Under the pieces are notes generated by a model. That model worked only from the letters and a program-made list of their open reading frames with translations. It was not told the DNA's origin and did not search any database. The position numbers were made by a program, and so were the translations under genes. 64,000 nucleotides of DNA, taken from Stigmatella aurantiaca DW4/3-1 (GTDB taxonomy: Bacteria; Myxococcota; Myxococcia; Myxococcales; Myxococcaceae). Location of the stretch: NCBI RefSeq assembly GCF_000165485.1, contig NC_014623.1, positions 2,065,501 to 2,129,500 of the forward strand, read 5' to 3'. This document shows positions 15,279-25,497 of the stretch, piece after piece (position 1 is the first letter of the stretch; each line of letters starts with the position of its first letter).

Positions 15279-17864
15279 ATGTCCCTCGCGCCCATCTCCT
15301 CCCGGAAGCCGGTTGCCCCCCCGCCCCCTGTCGAGCAGAAGAACGCCGTCGAGAAGAAGCCTGAGCAAGTCGTTCCGCCCCCTGAGCCGAAGCTGGCCCA
15401 GACCCAGGCCCCGCTGCGTCAGGATCAGGACACCTTCGAGCCCGCCGTGCAGGCCAAGTCCCTGGGCGCGCGCAGCATGTTCGTCATCCCCGAGGGGACG
15501 CCCGCCGAGGATGTGAAGCGCATCCAGGGCACCGTCGCCGCCGGGGCGAAGGCGCTCGAGAGCGCCCGCGCCAGCGCCGAGACCGCCAAGCCGCAGAGCG
15601 TCTCGGGCGAGGAGCTCGCCAAGCAGGAGGTGGATGTGAAGACGGCGGGGGATCGCCGCAAGGACATCGAGGACACGCAGCGCAAGCTGCACGAGGAGAC
15701 CACGAAGAAGACGGATGAGGTCTTCGCCCAGGCGGATGGCTCGGGGTTCGTCCCCTCGGGCACCGAGGTGAAGAAGCTGTCGGACTCCGAGGCGGAGCTC
15801 GTGCGCCGCAACGAGAAGGGCGACATGCTCGAGCGCACCGTGGCCACCCGGGGGCCGGATGGCGCGGTGTCCCTGGACACCTCCAGCTACGAGGAGGGCG
15901 TCAACCGGCGAGACCGGGTGGCGACGAAGGGGGATGGCAGCTCGCGCGTCCAGCGCGCCGAGTGGGCATCCGAGACGAACGAGGTGGCGCAGCCCAAGTC
16001 CTTCGAGGACATCGAGAAGGCGCGCGACCGCAACCTCACCTACACCAGCAATGACGTGCGCTACGAAGAGGGCCGGCTCAAGGTCGACGAGTACGCCCAG
16101 GCCGACGGCGGCATCAAGGGCAGCCGCACCAGCTTCTACGAGCAGAAGGGCGACAAGGGGATCGACAACAAGCTGGACAGGCCCTTCGATTACAAGAAGC
16201 CGGTGGAGCGGACCGACACCTATTCGTACACCATCCCGCCGCCGGGCGAGGACGGCTCGCAGGGTCACCCGCAGTACAACCGCACCCAGACGTTCTCCCA
16301 GGACGGTGTTCAGGCCACCTCCTACGTGGACCGCGAGCTGGATGGACACACGAAGTACGCCGGCGAGGGGCCCCACAACCGCGAGGACGTGGACCGCGTG
16401 CGGGATGAGTACTCGCAGCACGGCGGCGAGGACTACGACGCCAATGAGGGCAAGCCGCCCAAGCGCTGGTTGATGGAGCTCCAGACGGGGCCCGATCAGA
16501 TGCAGGCGCAGACCTTCATCGAAGGCACGCCTTCGGCCACCATCAAGACGACCAAGAGCCGTGAGGGCAGCACGGTGCGCGAGAGCTACGAGGGGAAGAC
16601 CTTCAAGCCCGACGCGAAGGACGCCGGAGACCTGGCCGACGTGAAGGGCGAGTCCTCCCGCACCTACGCGCAGGATGGTTCCATCGAGAAGATGGACGCC
16701 ACGAGCACCGAGGCGGACGGCTCCTCGATGGAGCAGCACTACAACAGCACCCGCAAGGCCACCGACGCGGGGCTGGAGCTGAACGAGTCCCTGGAGACCA
16801 AGCGCACGAAGGATGGCAAGACGGACACGTCCCTGCGCGAGGACACCTCGCTGCTGTCCGGCAAGGGCGCGCAGCTCGTCAACTCGCGCAACACCGTGAC
16901 GGCCTCCGATGGGCGCCAGGCGGTGCACGAGCTGGGCAAGGGCGGCGAGCGGATGACGCTCTCCGGCCCCGAGGGCCAGGACCCGCGCGACATCTCGGAT
17001 CCAGAGGCGCTCAAGGATGATCCGGCGGGCAAGGATCTGCTGCTCCAGGCGGGCATCGCCACCTCCAGCACCGTCAGCTCCTACATGAACAATGGTGGGG
17101 CCAAGTCGCTGGAGATGCTGGGCGAGCTGGGCAAGGACGCGCACCGCCTGCCGTCACTGGCCTCCAAGGTGCTGGGCAACGACACGCTGCTTCAGGGGCT
17201 GGAAGGCGCGCGCGGCGGGGTGGCCGCCCTGGGCGGGGCGGCGGGCGCGGTGGCCGGGGGCATGGAGCTCGCCGAGGGCATCCGCAAGAAGAACGTGCCG
17301 GAGATCTTCAAGGGCCTCTTCGACACCGGCATGGGCCTCACCAACATGTACCAGGGGGGCAAGGCCTTCTTCGATGCCATCAAGGGCGTCACGGCCACGG
17401 CCAAGGACGCCACGGGCACCGTCGCCAAGGGCATGGGGAACTGGGCCAGCGTGCTGGGCAACACCAAGGTGGCCGGGGCGGTGACCTCCAGCGTGCTCAA
17501 CTCCGTCAAGGGGATGGGCGGCCTGGGCAAGGTGGCTGGCGCCGCGGCGGAGATGGGGGCCAAGGGGCTCAGCGCGCTCAAGAGCATGGGCGGCTTCATG
17601 AACGTGGCCGGCGCGGCGGTGGGCACGGGCCTGGGCATCATGGACATCGTCGGCGGCGCCAAGGGCAAGGACGGGGCGCAGATCGCCAAGGGCGCCGTGG
17701 GGGTCGCGGGCAGCATCGGCGGCGCCATCGCGGCGGGCGCCATCGGCGGGCCCCTGGGAATGGCCGTCGGTCTGGGCATCGGCCTGCTCACCTTCGGCTT
17801 CGGCAAGCTGATGGACCTCATCAGCGACAAGAAGCACAAGATCGCCGAGCTGCAGATCGGCTGA
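15279..17864 (+). CDS. Large signal-less protein with Pro-rich head and glycine-zipper hydrophobic tail, function unknown
   Basis: I chose the ATG at 15279 (AAAGGGAGAGGGG just upstream); it gives 861 residues starting MSLAPISSRKPVAPPPP. There is no Sec signal. Residues 10-50 are Pro/Lys-rich; 60-620 are very polar and charged, with many Asp-Gly and Glu-Lys pairs and short strand-like repeats (for example RVATKGDGSSR, TYTSNDVRYEEGRL). From about residue 645 to the end the protein is Gly/Ala-rich and hydrophobic, with successive GxxxG patterns such as GSIGGAIAAGAIGGPLG before a lysine-rich tail. This layout resembles secreted pore-forming or membrane-inserting proteins, but I cannot assign a family. 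The convergent neighbour at 17918-18520 is also unassigned. Confidence 0.8.
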   Translation: MSLAPISSRKPVAPPPPVEQKNAVEKKPEQVVPPPEPKLAQTQAPLRQDQDTFEPAVQAKSLGARSMFVIPEGTPAEDVKRIQGTVAAGAKALESARASAETAKPQSVSGEELAKQEVDVKTAGDRRKDIEDTQRKLHEETTKKTDEVFAQADGSGFVPSGTEVKKLSDSEAELVRRNEKGDMLERTVATRGPDGAVSLDTSSYEEGVNRRDRVATKGDGSSRVQRAEWASETNEVAQPKSFEDIEKARDRNLTYTSNDVRYEEGRLKVDEYAQADGGIKGSRTSFYEQKGDKGIDNKLDRPFDYKKPVERTDTYSYTIPPPGEDGSQGHPQYNRTQTFSQDGVQATSYVDRELDGHTKYAGEGPHNREDVDRVRDEYSQHGGEDYDANEGKPPKRWLMELQTGPDQMQAQTFIEGTPSATIKTTKSREGSTVRESYEGKTFKPDAKDAGDLADVKGESSRTYAQDGSIEKMDATSTEADGSSMEQHYNSTRKATDAGLELNESLETKRTKDGKTDTSLREDTSLLSGKGAQLVNSRNTVTASDGRQAVHELGKGGERMTLSGPEGQDPRDISDPEALKDDPAGKDLLLQAGIATSSTVSSYMNNGGAKSLEMLGELGKDAHRLPSLASKVLGNDTLLQGLEGARGGVAALGGAAGAVAGGMELAEGIRKKNVPEIFKGLFDTGMGLTNMYQGGKAFFDAIKGVTATAKDATGTVAKGMGNWASVLGNTKVAGAVTSSVLNSVKGMGGLGKVAGAAAEMGAKGLSALKSMGGFMNVAGAAVGTGLGIMDIVGGAKGKDGAQIAKGAVGVAGSIGGAIAAGAIGGPLGMAVGLGIGLLTFGFGKLMDLISDKKHKIAELQIG

Positions 17865-17882
17865 GCCCCCTCAGGGGCAGGT

Positions 17883-17905
17883 GGGAGGCCGCCGCGAGGC
17901 CTCCC
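17883..17905. terminator. Hairpin between convergent genes
   Basis: GGGAGGCC (17883-17890) and GGCCTCCC (17898-17905) form a perfect 8-bp stem with a 7-base loop, 18 bases after the stop at 17864 and 12 before the stop at 17918. There is no T-run, so it is a stem that could serve both strands rather than a textbook terminator. Confidence 0.5.
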
Positions 17906-17917
17906 CCTTCAGACGCC

Positions 17918-18520
17918 TCACTTGCGTTGAAGGCTGAGGTACTGCTGCATCAACTCCCGCGCCTCGCTGAGCTTGGCCTCGACGAAGCGGTCATCCTCGT
18001 CCGGCTCGGCAGGAGGGGCGGGCTTCTCGGTGCCCTTGCCCATCTCCTCCCCGAAGTCCACCGCCGCCGCCAGCAGGTTGCGCGCGGGGTTGTTGCCCAG
18101 CAGGCGGGCGAGCACCGTGGTCTCCACCTCGAGCCACTTCGCCGACTGGCGCAGCACATCGAGAAACTCTCCCTCCAGCGCCTTGGAGGGACGGCCCGGG
18201 GCGCTGAAGCACACGCGCGCGTAGCTGTTGTCCCGGTCCGCGTAGAGGCCCAACACCCGGTCCCGGAAGTCCTGCGAGATCGCCTGGACCACCTTGTCCA
18301 GGTGCTCCTCCAGGAGCGCGTCCTTGCCCTTGCGGCCCGCGGCCCCCTGCACCTCGGCCACATGCCAGCCCGCATCACTCAGCGCGCTGGCGGACTGCGA
18401 CCACTTCACTTCAGGCGTGGGCTGACCTACTTCTTCGCACACCCGGCGCAACGTCTGGCGCAGGGCGGTGAGGTTACCTTCGACGTCAGAGAGGAAGAGG
18501 ATGAGGCGCGGGTGGGACAA
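17918..18520 (-). CDS. Hypothetical soluble protein, about 200 residues
   Basis: The protein starts MSHPRLILFLSDVEGNLTAL, has no signal peptide or membrane segment, and is predicted mostly helical, with an acidic stretch (PAEPDEDDRF) before a C-terminal helix. I do not recognise a family. A frame over this length with normal codon bias and no antisense competitor supports it as a gene. It converges on the giant glycine-zipper protein; a role as its regulator or protective partner is possible but nothing in the sequence shows it. The 99 bases upstream, to the AccD stop, include an AT-rich stretch (about 18535-18575) that could hold its promoter. Confidence 0.7.
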   Translation of the reverse strand: MSHPRLILFLSDVEGNLTALRQTLRRVCEEVGQPTPEVKWSQSASALSDAGWHVAEVQGAAGRKGKDALLEEHLDKVVQAISQDFRDRVLGLYADRDNSYARVCFSAPGRPSKALEGEFLDVLRQSAKWLEVETTVLARLLGNNPARNLLAAAVDFGEEMGKGTEKPAPPAEPDEDDRFVEAKLSEARELMQQYLSLQRK

Positions 18521-18619
18521 GCAAGTCTCCTATAAGTGAGCTTCTTTCAAAGGAAGCGCGGCGATTCATAATTTCCTGATCGCCACGCGCCTGCTTGCCC
18601 TCCTGGGGAGCTGCCTGCG

Positions 18620-20188
<1,569 letters not shown>

Positions 20189-20241
20189 GAGGCCGCCCTC
20201 TAGCACGATCGAGGGCGGAGCGGGGGGAACCGGTGGAGGGG

Positions 20242-20272
20242 AGGGCGTCCGGCGTCCGCCGCTGGACGCCCT
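20242..20272 (-). terminator. Hairpin just after the M4 protease stop
   Basis: AGGGCGTCC (20242-20250) pairs perfectly with GGACGCCCT (20264-20272) across a 13-base loop. It starts 12 bases beyond the M4 stop codon on the minus strand. No T-run follows, so termination by this stem is probable but unproved. Confidence 0.5.
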
Positions 20273-20284
20273 CGGGGCCGGGGG

Positions 20285-22426
20285 CTACTTGCCGACGCCC
20301 ACCGCCGCCCAGCTTTCCGCGACCTTCTTGGCCTCGGTGGAGTTGGCGCCGTACAGGTCCGTGGCCGCCTTGAGGGTGGCCTCCCGCGCCTGGGCGAAGG
20401 TGGTGTTCGGCGTCATGTAATGGGCCAGGGCGCGGTAGTAGATCTTCAGGCCCTTCTCCATGCCGATGCCGTCCTTGACCTCGGCCTTGGAGGTGCGGTT
20501 GGTGCCGCCGTTGGCCAAGAGGTAGAAGGCGTTGTTGGCGATGCCGCTGGAGCCGTGCACCTCGGTCTGCTTCGGGTAGTTCTTGTAGTGGTCGACCGAG
20601 TAGTTGTCCTTCGTCGGGTCGTCCATGTAGCGCAGCGCGTCAGTGGGGTCGCCGTTGTTGGGCGTCCAGGCGTCCTCGCCCACGGCCCAGTCGAACTTCA
20701 CCGCCTCGTTCTTCTGCGAGGCGTACCACTCCACGCCGGTGCCCATGATGTCGCTGAACGCCTCGTTCAGGCCGCCGGACTCGTTGCGGTAGAGCAGGCC
20801 CGCGGTGCGCTCGGTGAGGCCGTGGGTGATTTCGTGGCCGGCGATGTCCAGGGTGGTCAGCGGGCCGGCGTCCTTGCCGTTGCCATCGCCGTAGTTCATC
20901 TGCTTGCCGTCCCAGTACGCGTTCACGAAGTCGGTGCCGATGTGGATGTTGGAGACGAGCTTCTCGCCCTTGCCATCCAGCGAGTCGCGGCCGAGGACGT
21001 TCTTGTACATGTCGTACGTCATCTGCGCGCCGTAGTGCGCGTCCACGGCGGCCTTGTTGCGCGAGGGGTCTCCCGCCTCGCCCCAGACGTTGTTGTTGTC
21101 CTTGATGGCGACCGGGTTCTGCGCCTCGTCCTTGCCCTGCGCGTCCAGCGTCACCACGCCCTGGCCGCGCGTGCTGTCCTCCAGGCTGTAGGTGCCGTCC
21201 GCGTTCTTCTTGGTGGAGAGGTCCACCTTGCCGCTGTAGAGCGAGGTGTCGTCCGCGGTGCCGCTGGCCGGGGGGGTGGGCAGGGGCTTGTCGATCTTCG
21301 GCGTGGCGGTCAGGCCCCAGCTCTTCAGGGTGCCCGTGTCGCCCGCGGCGGAGTCCTTCACGGTCAGCGTCCAGTCGCCCTTCGTCTTCTCGCCGGCGAA
21401 CTCGCTCAGGTCGAAGGGGCCCTTCAAGTCATCGGCGCTGCCGCCCTTGCGGTCGCTCACCGTGGCCGTCTTGCCCGAGGGGCTGGTCAGCTGGACGGTC
21501 AGGTCTCCGCGGTACGAGTGGGCGATGTCCAGGTCCAGCTTCAACTTGTCGATGGAGACGTCCTCGCCGAGGGTGATCTTCGAGGTGACGGTCTTGTTGT
21601 CCTGGATGGCGGCGTTGGGGGTGGCGGTGCCCGTCACGGCGGTGGGCTCGGTGCGCGTGGCCTTGGGGCGCTCGATGCCGCCGAGCTGGTTGAAGGACTC
21701 GAAGAGCTTGCCGCTGTTCGCGTCGAGCAGGTAGTTCATCCGGCGCGGCTGCTCCTTGCCGCCGAGGTTGGCCAGCTCCACGCGGTAGGCCGACTGATAC
21801 TCGCCCTTGGCATCCTGGTAGAGGACGCGCTCCACCTGGGGGGCCTGGTCCGCCGTGCCGCCGAACTCCTTCTGCGCGATGGCCAGCGCGTCCTTCTCGG
21901 AGAGCTTGGGCTGCGTCGAGCCGAGCCCGGTGGGCAGGGAGGACGTCTCACCGGTGAGGCTCGCGAACTTGCCGTCCGCATCCAGGTGGCCGATGACCTG
22001 CTCGCCGAAGACCTTCACGCCCTCGTGGGTGCGGTCCATGCGCACGTGCGTCATGCCCAGCTCGTCGCGCTCGATGGAGCGGGGGGTGAACGCCTGGGAG
22101 GCATCGAACCGGGGGCCGATGAGGCTGGCGCCCGGGGGGCTCTTCTGCTGGGAGATGGCCGCCAGCGTGGACTGAATGGCGGCCTGGCCCTCGCGGCTGT
22201 TCACGTTGACCGGGCCGGGGATGGGGGCCTGGTGCGCGGAGGCTCCCGTCAGCTCGGTGGGGGCGCGGCGGGGGGGGGTGAAGGACGACTGGTCCGAGGC
22301 GCCCGGGCGCGCGGCCGCGGCGGGGGTCTTGACCGTATTGGTGGCCGTGGGGGCGGCAGGGGTGGTGGCGGTGGTGCGGGAAGCAGAGGTGGCGGGGGGC
22401 TGACCATCCAGGCGGCGAATGCTCAC
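20285..22426 (-). CDS. Thermolysin-like M4 metallopeptidase with inserted P domain and no Sec signal
   Basis: 713 residues from the GTG at 22426 (TGAGG six bases upstream). Order: disordered Ser/Thr/Ala/Pro head (1-75); FTP and PepSY-type propeptide (about 90-260); proprotein-convertase P domain (about 270-375, LDIAHSYRGDL); linker; M4 catalytic domain (about 395-713). Zinc ligands are His531 and His535 (HEITH) and Glu555 (GGLNEAFSD); His624 in VHGSSGIANNAF is the catalytic histidine. Family knowledge: M4 enzymes are secreted proteases with autoprocessed propeptides, and P domains usually lie C-terminal to the catalytic domain, not before it. The head lacks a hydrophobic signal, like the 861-residue protein at 15279. 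A role in prey digestion fits myxobacteria but is inference. Confidence 0.92.
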   Translation of the reverse strand: MSIRRLDGQPPATSASRTTATTPAAPTATNTVKTPAAAARPGASDQSSFTPPRRAPTELTGASAHQAPIPGPVNVNSREGQAAIQSTLAAISQQKSPPGASLIGPRFDASQAFTPRSIERDELGMTHVRMDRTHEGVKVFGEQVIGHLDADGKFASLTGETSSLPTGLGSTQPKLSEKDALAIAQKEFGGTADQAPQVERVLYQDAKGEYQSAYRVELANLGGKEQPRRMNYLLDANSGKLFESFNQLGGIERPKATRTEPTAVTGTATPNAAIQDNKTVTSKITLGEDVSIDKLKLDLDIAHSYRGDLTVQLTSPSGKTATVSDRKGGSADDLKGPFDLSEFAGEKTKGDWTLTVKDSAAGDTGTLKSWGLTATPKIDKPLPTPPASGTADDTSLYSGKVDLSTKKNADGTYSLEDSTRGQGVVTLDAQGKDEAQNPVAIKDNNNVWGEAGDPSRNKAAVDAHYGAQMTYDMYKNVLGRDSLDGKGEKLVSNIHIGTDFVNAYWDGKQMNYGDGNGKDAGPLTTLDIAGHEITHGLTERTAGLLYRNESGGLNEAFSDIMGTGVEWYASQKNEAVKFDWAVGEDAWTPNNGDPTDALRYMDDPTKDNYSVDHYKNYPKQTEVHGSSGIANNAFYLLANGGTNRTSKAEVKDGIGMEKGLKIYYRALAHYMTPNTTFAQAREATLKAATDLYGANSTEAKKVAESWAAVGVGK

Positions 22427-22603
22427 GGGGGGCCTCAGAATTTAGTGGGGGAGGAGATACATGGATTATCGTCGTGGGGGTAAAGGTGTTGCTTCGTGGG
22501 ATTAAATAGGTGGAGGTAGGTGTAAGACTCCTGTTGTCTCACTCTGTGCGAAAGAGGAGCGGCGCATTGGGGGAGGCCTGGGCGGGAGGCTTGTGAAGGG
22601 TCC

Positions 22604-22617
22604 CTGGAAATTTCCAG
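22604..22617. promoter_or_regulatory. Perfect palindrome upstream of the M4 protease
   Basis: CTGGAAATTTCCAG is a perfect 14-base palindrome with an AT-rich centre in an otherwise GC-rich sequence, in the 301-base gap between the M4 gene start (22426) and the stop of the next minus-strand gene (22728). Several such palindromes are expected by chance in 64 kb, so operator function is tentative. I see no gene in this gap; it presumably carries the M4 promoter. Confidence 0.3.
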
Positions 22618-22727
22618 AAGCGTACTTCATCCCCGCGGAGGAACTCCAGGGTGCTCCCGGTGGAACGAAACAGGTGTTTCAGGCGTGTCGACGCGGTCCC
22701 CGGCGGGGGGGGGCGCCCTGAGCAGGC

Positions 22728-24119
22728 TTACGGGGAAAGCGGGCTCTCGGACAGCGTGGGCAGGGTCCAGGTGATGGAGAACCGGTGGGTGTTGCCGGGG
22801 GCGCTGTCGAGCCACCCCGTGATTCGCTCGCTGCTGGCGAGCAAGGGGCCCAATTCCGAGCTCATGGCGAAGAGGGCGGCGAGCTGCTGGTCGGACACGA
22901 TGTCCATCAGCGAGACCTGGGAGAGCGCCGCCGCCACCCGCTTCGGATCCACCGTGAAGTCCACCGTCCGGGGCAGCTTCGCGCCTCGGACGGGCAGCGC
23001 GGCGAGCAGGTTCTGAACCACCGCCTCGTCGTTGCCGAGCACGAGCTGCTGGCCCTTCTGGCGGATGAAGAGGGTGCCTCCCTTGAGCGTCAGCGCGTAG
23101 CCATCCGCCAAGGCCTGGGCTCCGGGGAACTTCGCCAGGGGGGCAAGCGCGGCCTTCACCGCCGCCGCATCCTTCACCTCGGCGGCCAGTGCCTGGCGTG
23201 GCGCGAAGAAGCGCCCCTCGGGCGTGCGCAGCGAGGCGTTCACCTTCACACTGTCCACGTGCATCAGCACCTGTCCGGTGAGCTGCGGGGTGATGGCCTT
23301 CGTCATCGCCTCCACCGAGTCCGGAGGGCACGCCGTGCAGAGCTGTTGGATGCTGCCTCGCACCGAGCCCACGGCTGGAGACAGCCCCGCGGGCGCCACC
23401 TGGGCCCGGGCGAAGAGGAGCCCCCCGGGCTTCATCTCTCCATAGGGACTGCTCGCGGCGGCCTTGAAGGGGGGCAGGGGCAGCTTGGAAGCAGTGCCCT
23501 CGGCTTGAAGTCCGTTGCTCGTTCCATCCAGCCCTACCACGTGGGCGCCCTGGAGGAGGAAGACCCCCCCGGGCAGCTTGCCCAGCCGCGCATCCGGGAC
23601 AGGGGCCTTGCCCATCAGCTTCACCGTGGCCTTGAGCAGGTCCTCGTCGTCATAGAGGGAGGCGAAGGCACACGCCTCCTGGCCCTTGAGGACGTAGCCC
23701 GCCCGGCCTGGGCCGCGAGGGGCGATCACCGTGGTCATTCCCTGGGCGGTGGCGGTCTTCGGCTCGCCCTCGGCCTTCAAGGTCTCCTCCGCCCGGGCCT
23801 GGAAGCGCTTGGGGTCGGCGAGCCGGGTGCAGGACACCTTGCCCCGGCGGATGAAGGAGACGGTGGTGGCGCCCGCCGGGTCGATGCCCACGGAGGTGAG
23901 CGTCTCGGGGTGCAGGGGATCCACGGTGAAGAAGGGGTGAAGCTCGGCGTTCCAGTTGGCTGGCCGCATCATGACCGACTGCATGCCGGCGCGGGTCATG
24001 AAGCCATAGAGGCCCTGGAGGGCATCCAGGCGGGGGATGTGGACGATGGGGTCCGCGCCGGGGACGGCACGGGGGGCGGGAGCCGCGGCGAGCGTGGTGG
24101 CCAGGAGGAACGAGAGCAT
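22728..24119 (-). CDS. Exported protein of unknown function
   Basis: 463 residues from the ATG at 24119. The start MLSFLLATTLAAAPAP is a short signal peptide, so the protein is likely periplasmic or outer-surface. The remainder alternates strands and helices in two similar halves with motifs such as FFTVDPLHPETLTSVGID and TLKGGTLFIRQKGQQLVLGND. One Cys pair (CTAC, about residue 260) could bind metal or form a disulfide. No family is recognised; it resembles other myxobacterial proteins with repeated beta-rich substrate-barrel-like halves only in style. It diverges from the ROK kinase with 84 bases between starts. Confidence 0.75.
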   Translation of the reverse strand: MLSFLLATTLAAAPAPRAVPGADPIVHIPRLDALQGLYGFMTRAGMQSVMMRPANWNAELHPFFTVDPLHPETLTSVGIDPAGATTVSFIRRGKVSCTRLADPKRFQARAEETLKAEGEPKTATAQGMTTVIAPRGPGRAGYVLKGQEACAFASLYDDEDLLKATVKLMGKAPVPDARLGKLPGGVFLLQGAHVVGLDGTSNGLQAEGTASKLPLPPFKAAASSPYGEMKPGGLLFARAQVAPAGLSPAVGSVRGSIQQLCTACPPDSVEAMTKAITPQLTGQVLMHVDSVKVNASLRTPEGRFFAPRQALAAEVKDAAAVKAALAPLAKFPGAQALADGYALTLKGGTLFIRQKGQQLVLGNDEAVVQNLLAALPVRGAKLPRTVDFTVDPKRVAAALSQVSLMDIVSDQQLAALFAMSSELGPLLASSERITGWLDSAPGNTHRFSITWTLPTLSESPLSP

Positions 24120-24203
24120 GGGTCGCCCGACAGCAGCCGGTCTCCTATACCCTGTCAAGCCAGACCGCTTTCCCTTTGGGGCGGGTTCGGGCAGGAAGAC
24201 GCG

Positions 24204-25133
24204 ATGACGACACTCGTGGGTGGTATCGAGGCCGGAGGAACCAAGTTTGTCTGCGTGGTGGGCACCGGCCCGGAGGACATCCGCGCCCAGGTGCGCATCC
24301 CCACCACGACGCCGGAGGCCACCCTGGGGGAGGCCCTGGCGTTCTTCCAGCAGCAGAGCCGGCACGTGGGCCCGCTGGCCGCCCTGGGCATTGCGTCCTT
24401 TGGCCCCCTGGACTTGCACCCCAGCTCACCCTCCTATGGGTTCATCACCTCCACGGCCAAGCCGGGCTGGAGGAACGTCGATCTGGCGGGGCCGTTCCGG
24501 CGGGCGCTGGGCGTTCCCGTGTCCATCGACACGGACGTGAACGGCGCGGCCCTGGGCGAGGGGCGCTGGGGCGCGGCCCGGGGGCTCGGCACGTTCGTCT
24601 ACCTGACGGTCGGCACGGGCATCGGCGGGGGAGGGGTGATCAACCACCAGATGATGCATGGCTTGATTCATCCGGAGATGGGCCACATCTGGTTGCCCCG
24701 CAGTCCCAAGGAGGAGCCCTCCTTCCAAGGGGTCTGCCCCTACCATGGGGGGTGCTTCGAGGGGCTGGCCTCGGGGCCCGCGCTCCATCGCCGCTGGGGC
24801 GGGCAGGCCGAGGCGCTTCCGGAGAACCACCCCGCCTGGGAACTGGAGGCGCACTACATCTCGCTGGCCTTGGCCAACTTCATCGCCACGCTCTCGCCGC
24901 AGCGGATCATCCTGGGCGGTGGGGTGATGGCGCAGCGGCACCTCTATCCGTTGGTGCGGGACGAGGTCCGCCGGTTGCTCAATGGCTATATCCAGTCCGC
25001 TGACATCCTGGAGCGCATGGACGCGTACATCGTCCCGCCAGCCTTGGAAGGGCTCTCCGGGGCCGCGGGCGCCTTGGCCCTGGCCCAGACCCGCGTGCTG
25101 AAGGACATGCCCGTGCTGGAAAAGACGGGGTGA
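24204..25133 (+). CDS. ROK-family sugar kinase, fructokinase type
   Basis: 309 residues. The N-terminal phosphate loop GGIEAGGTKFVCVVG, the catalytic aspartate in DTDVNGAALGE, and YLTVGTGIGGGG form the ROK kinase core; HPEMGH and the CPYHGGCFEGLASGPA zinc motif complete the ROK signature. This pattern is closest to fructokinases of the YdhR/GmuE/ScrK type, in contrast to glucokinase or NagK, whose zinc motif differs. Predicted reaction: ATP-dependent phosphorylation of fructose or mannose. Start ATG at 24204 has AGGAAG five to six bases upstream. It converges with the small LysR gene, leaving only 5 bases. Confidence 0.9.
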   Translation: MTTLVGGIEAGGTKFVCVVGTGPEDIRAQVRIPTTTPEATLGEALAFFQQQSRHVGPLAALGIASFGPLDLHPSSPSYGFITSTAKPGWRNVDLAGPFRRALGVPVSIDTDVNGAALGEGRWGAARGLGTFVYLTVGTGIGGGGVINHQMMHGLIHPEMGHIWLPRSPKEEPSFQGVCPYHGGCFEGLASGPALHRRWGGQAEALPENHPAWELEAHYISLALANFIATLSPQRIILGGGVMAQRHLYPLVRDEVRRLLNGYIQSADILERMDAYIVPPALEGLSGAAGALALAQTRVLKDMPVLEKTG

Positions 25134-25138
25134 GCCGT

Positions 25139-25408
25139 TCAGTGGCCCGAGGTGACGCCGCGCACGGTGTGCACCGCGGCGTCCACTTCGGCGAGGATGC
25201 GCCGCGCGTGGTGCAGGAAGGCCTCGCCCGCGGGCAGCAGGCGCATGCCCCGCGCCGTGCGCTCGAAGAGCGGGGTGCCCAGCTCGTCCTCGAGCGCGAG
25301 GATGTGGCGGCTCAAGGGCGGCTGGGTGAGGTGAAGCCGGCGGGCGGCCCGCCCCACGTGGCCTTCCTCGGCCACCGCCACGAAGGACTGAATGTGCGTG
25401 AGACTCAC
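25139..25408 (-). CDS. Stand-alone LysR-type DNA-binding domain
   Basis: The 89-residue protein is exactly the winged helix-turn-helix and linker helix of a LysR regulator: FVAVAEEGHVGRAARRLHLT, QPPLSRHILALEDELG, LFERTARG and the dimerisation helix LLPAGEAFLHHARRILAEVD. A normal LysR has a further 200 residues of effector-binding domain; here the stop comes 5 bases from the convergent ROK kinase, so there is no room for it. No LysR-like C-terminal sequence is seen in another frame. It may be a real minimal regulator, able to dimerise and compete for sites without a ligand, or a truncated remnant that stays in frame. Confidence 0.8.
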   Translation of the reverse strand: MSLTHIQSFVAVAEEGHVGRAARRLHLTQPPLSRHILALEDELGTPLFERTARGMRLLPAGEAFLHHARRILAEVDAAVHTVRGVTSGH

Positions 25409-25497
25409 GGGGGCGAGTCTACCTCAAGTGACGCGGCCCGCGTCATGCCAAGGCAGCATTGGACGCTCCGTCGCCCCCGGTGCCACCTTGCCGCGCC

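Noticed and set aside
22604-22617. Palindrome as strong evidence for an operator
   Set aside because: Around four perfect 14-base palindromes are expected by chance in 64 kb; it is kept only as a weak site.
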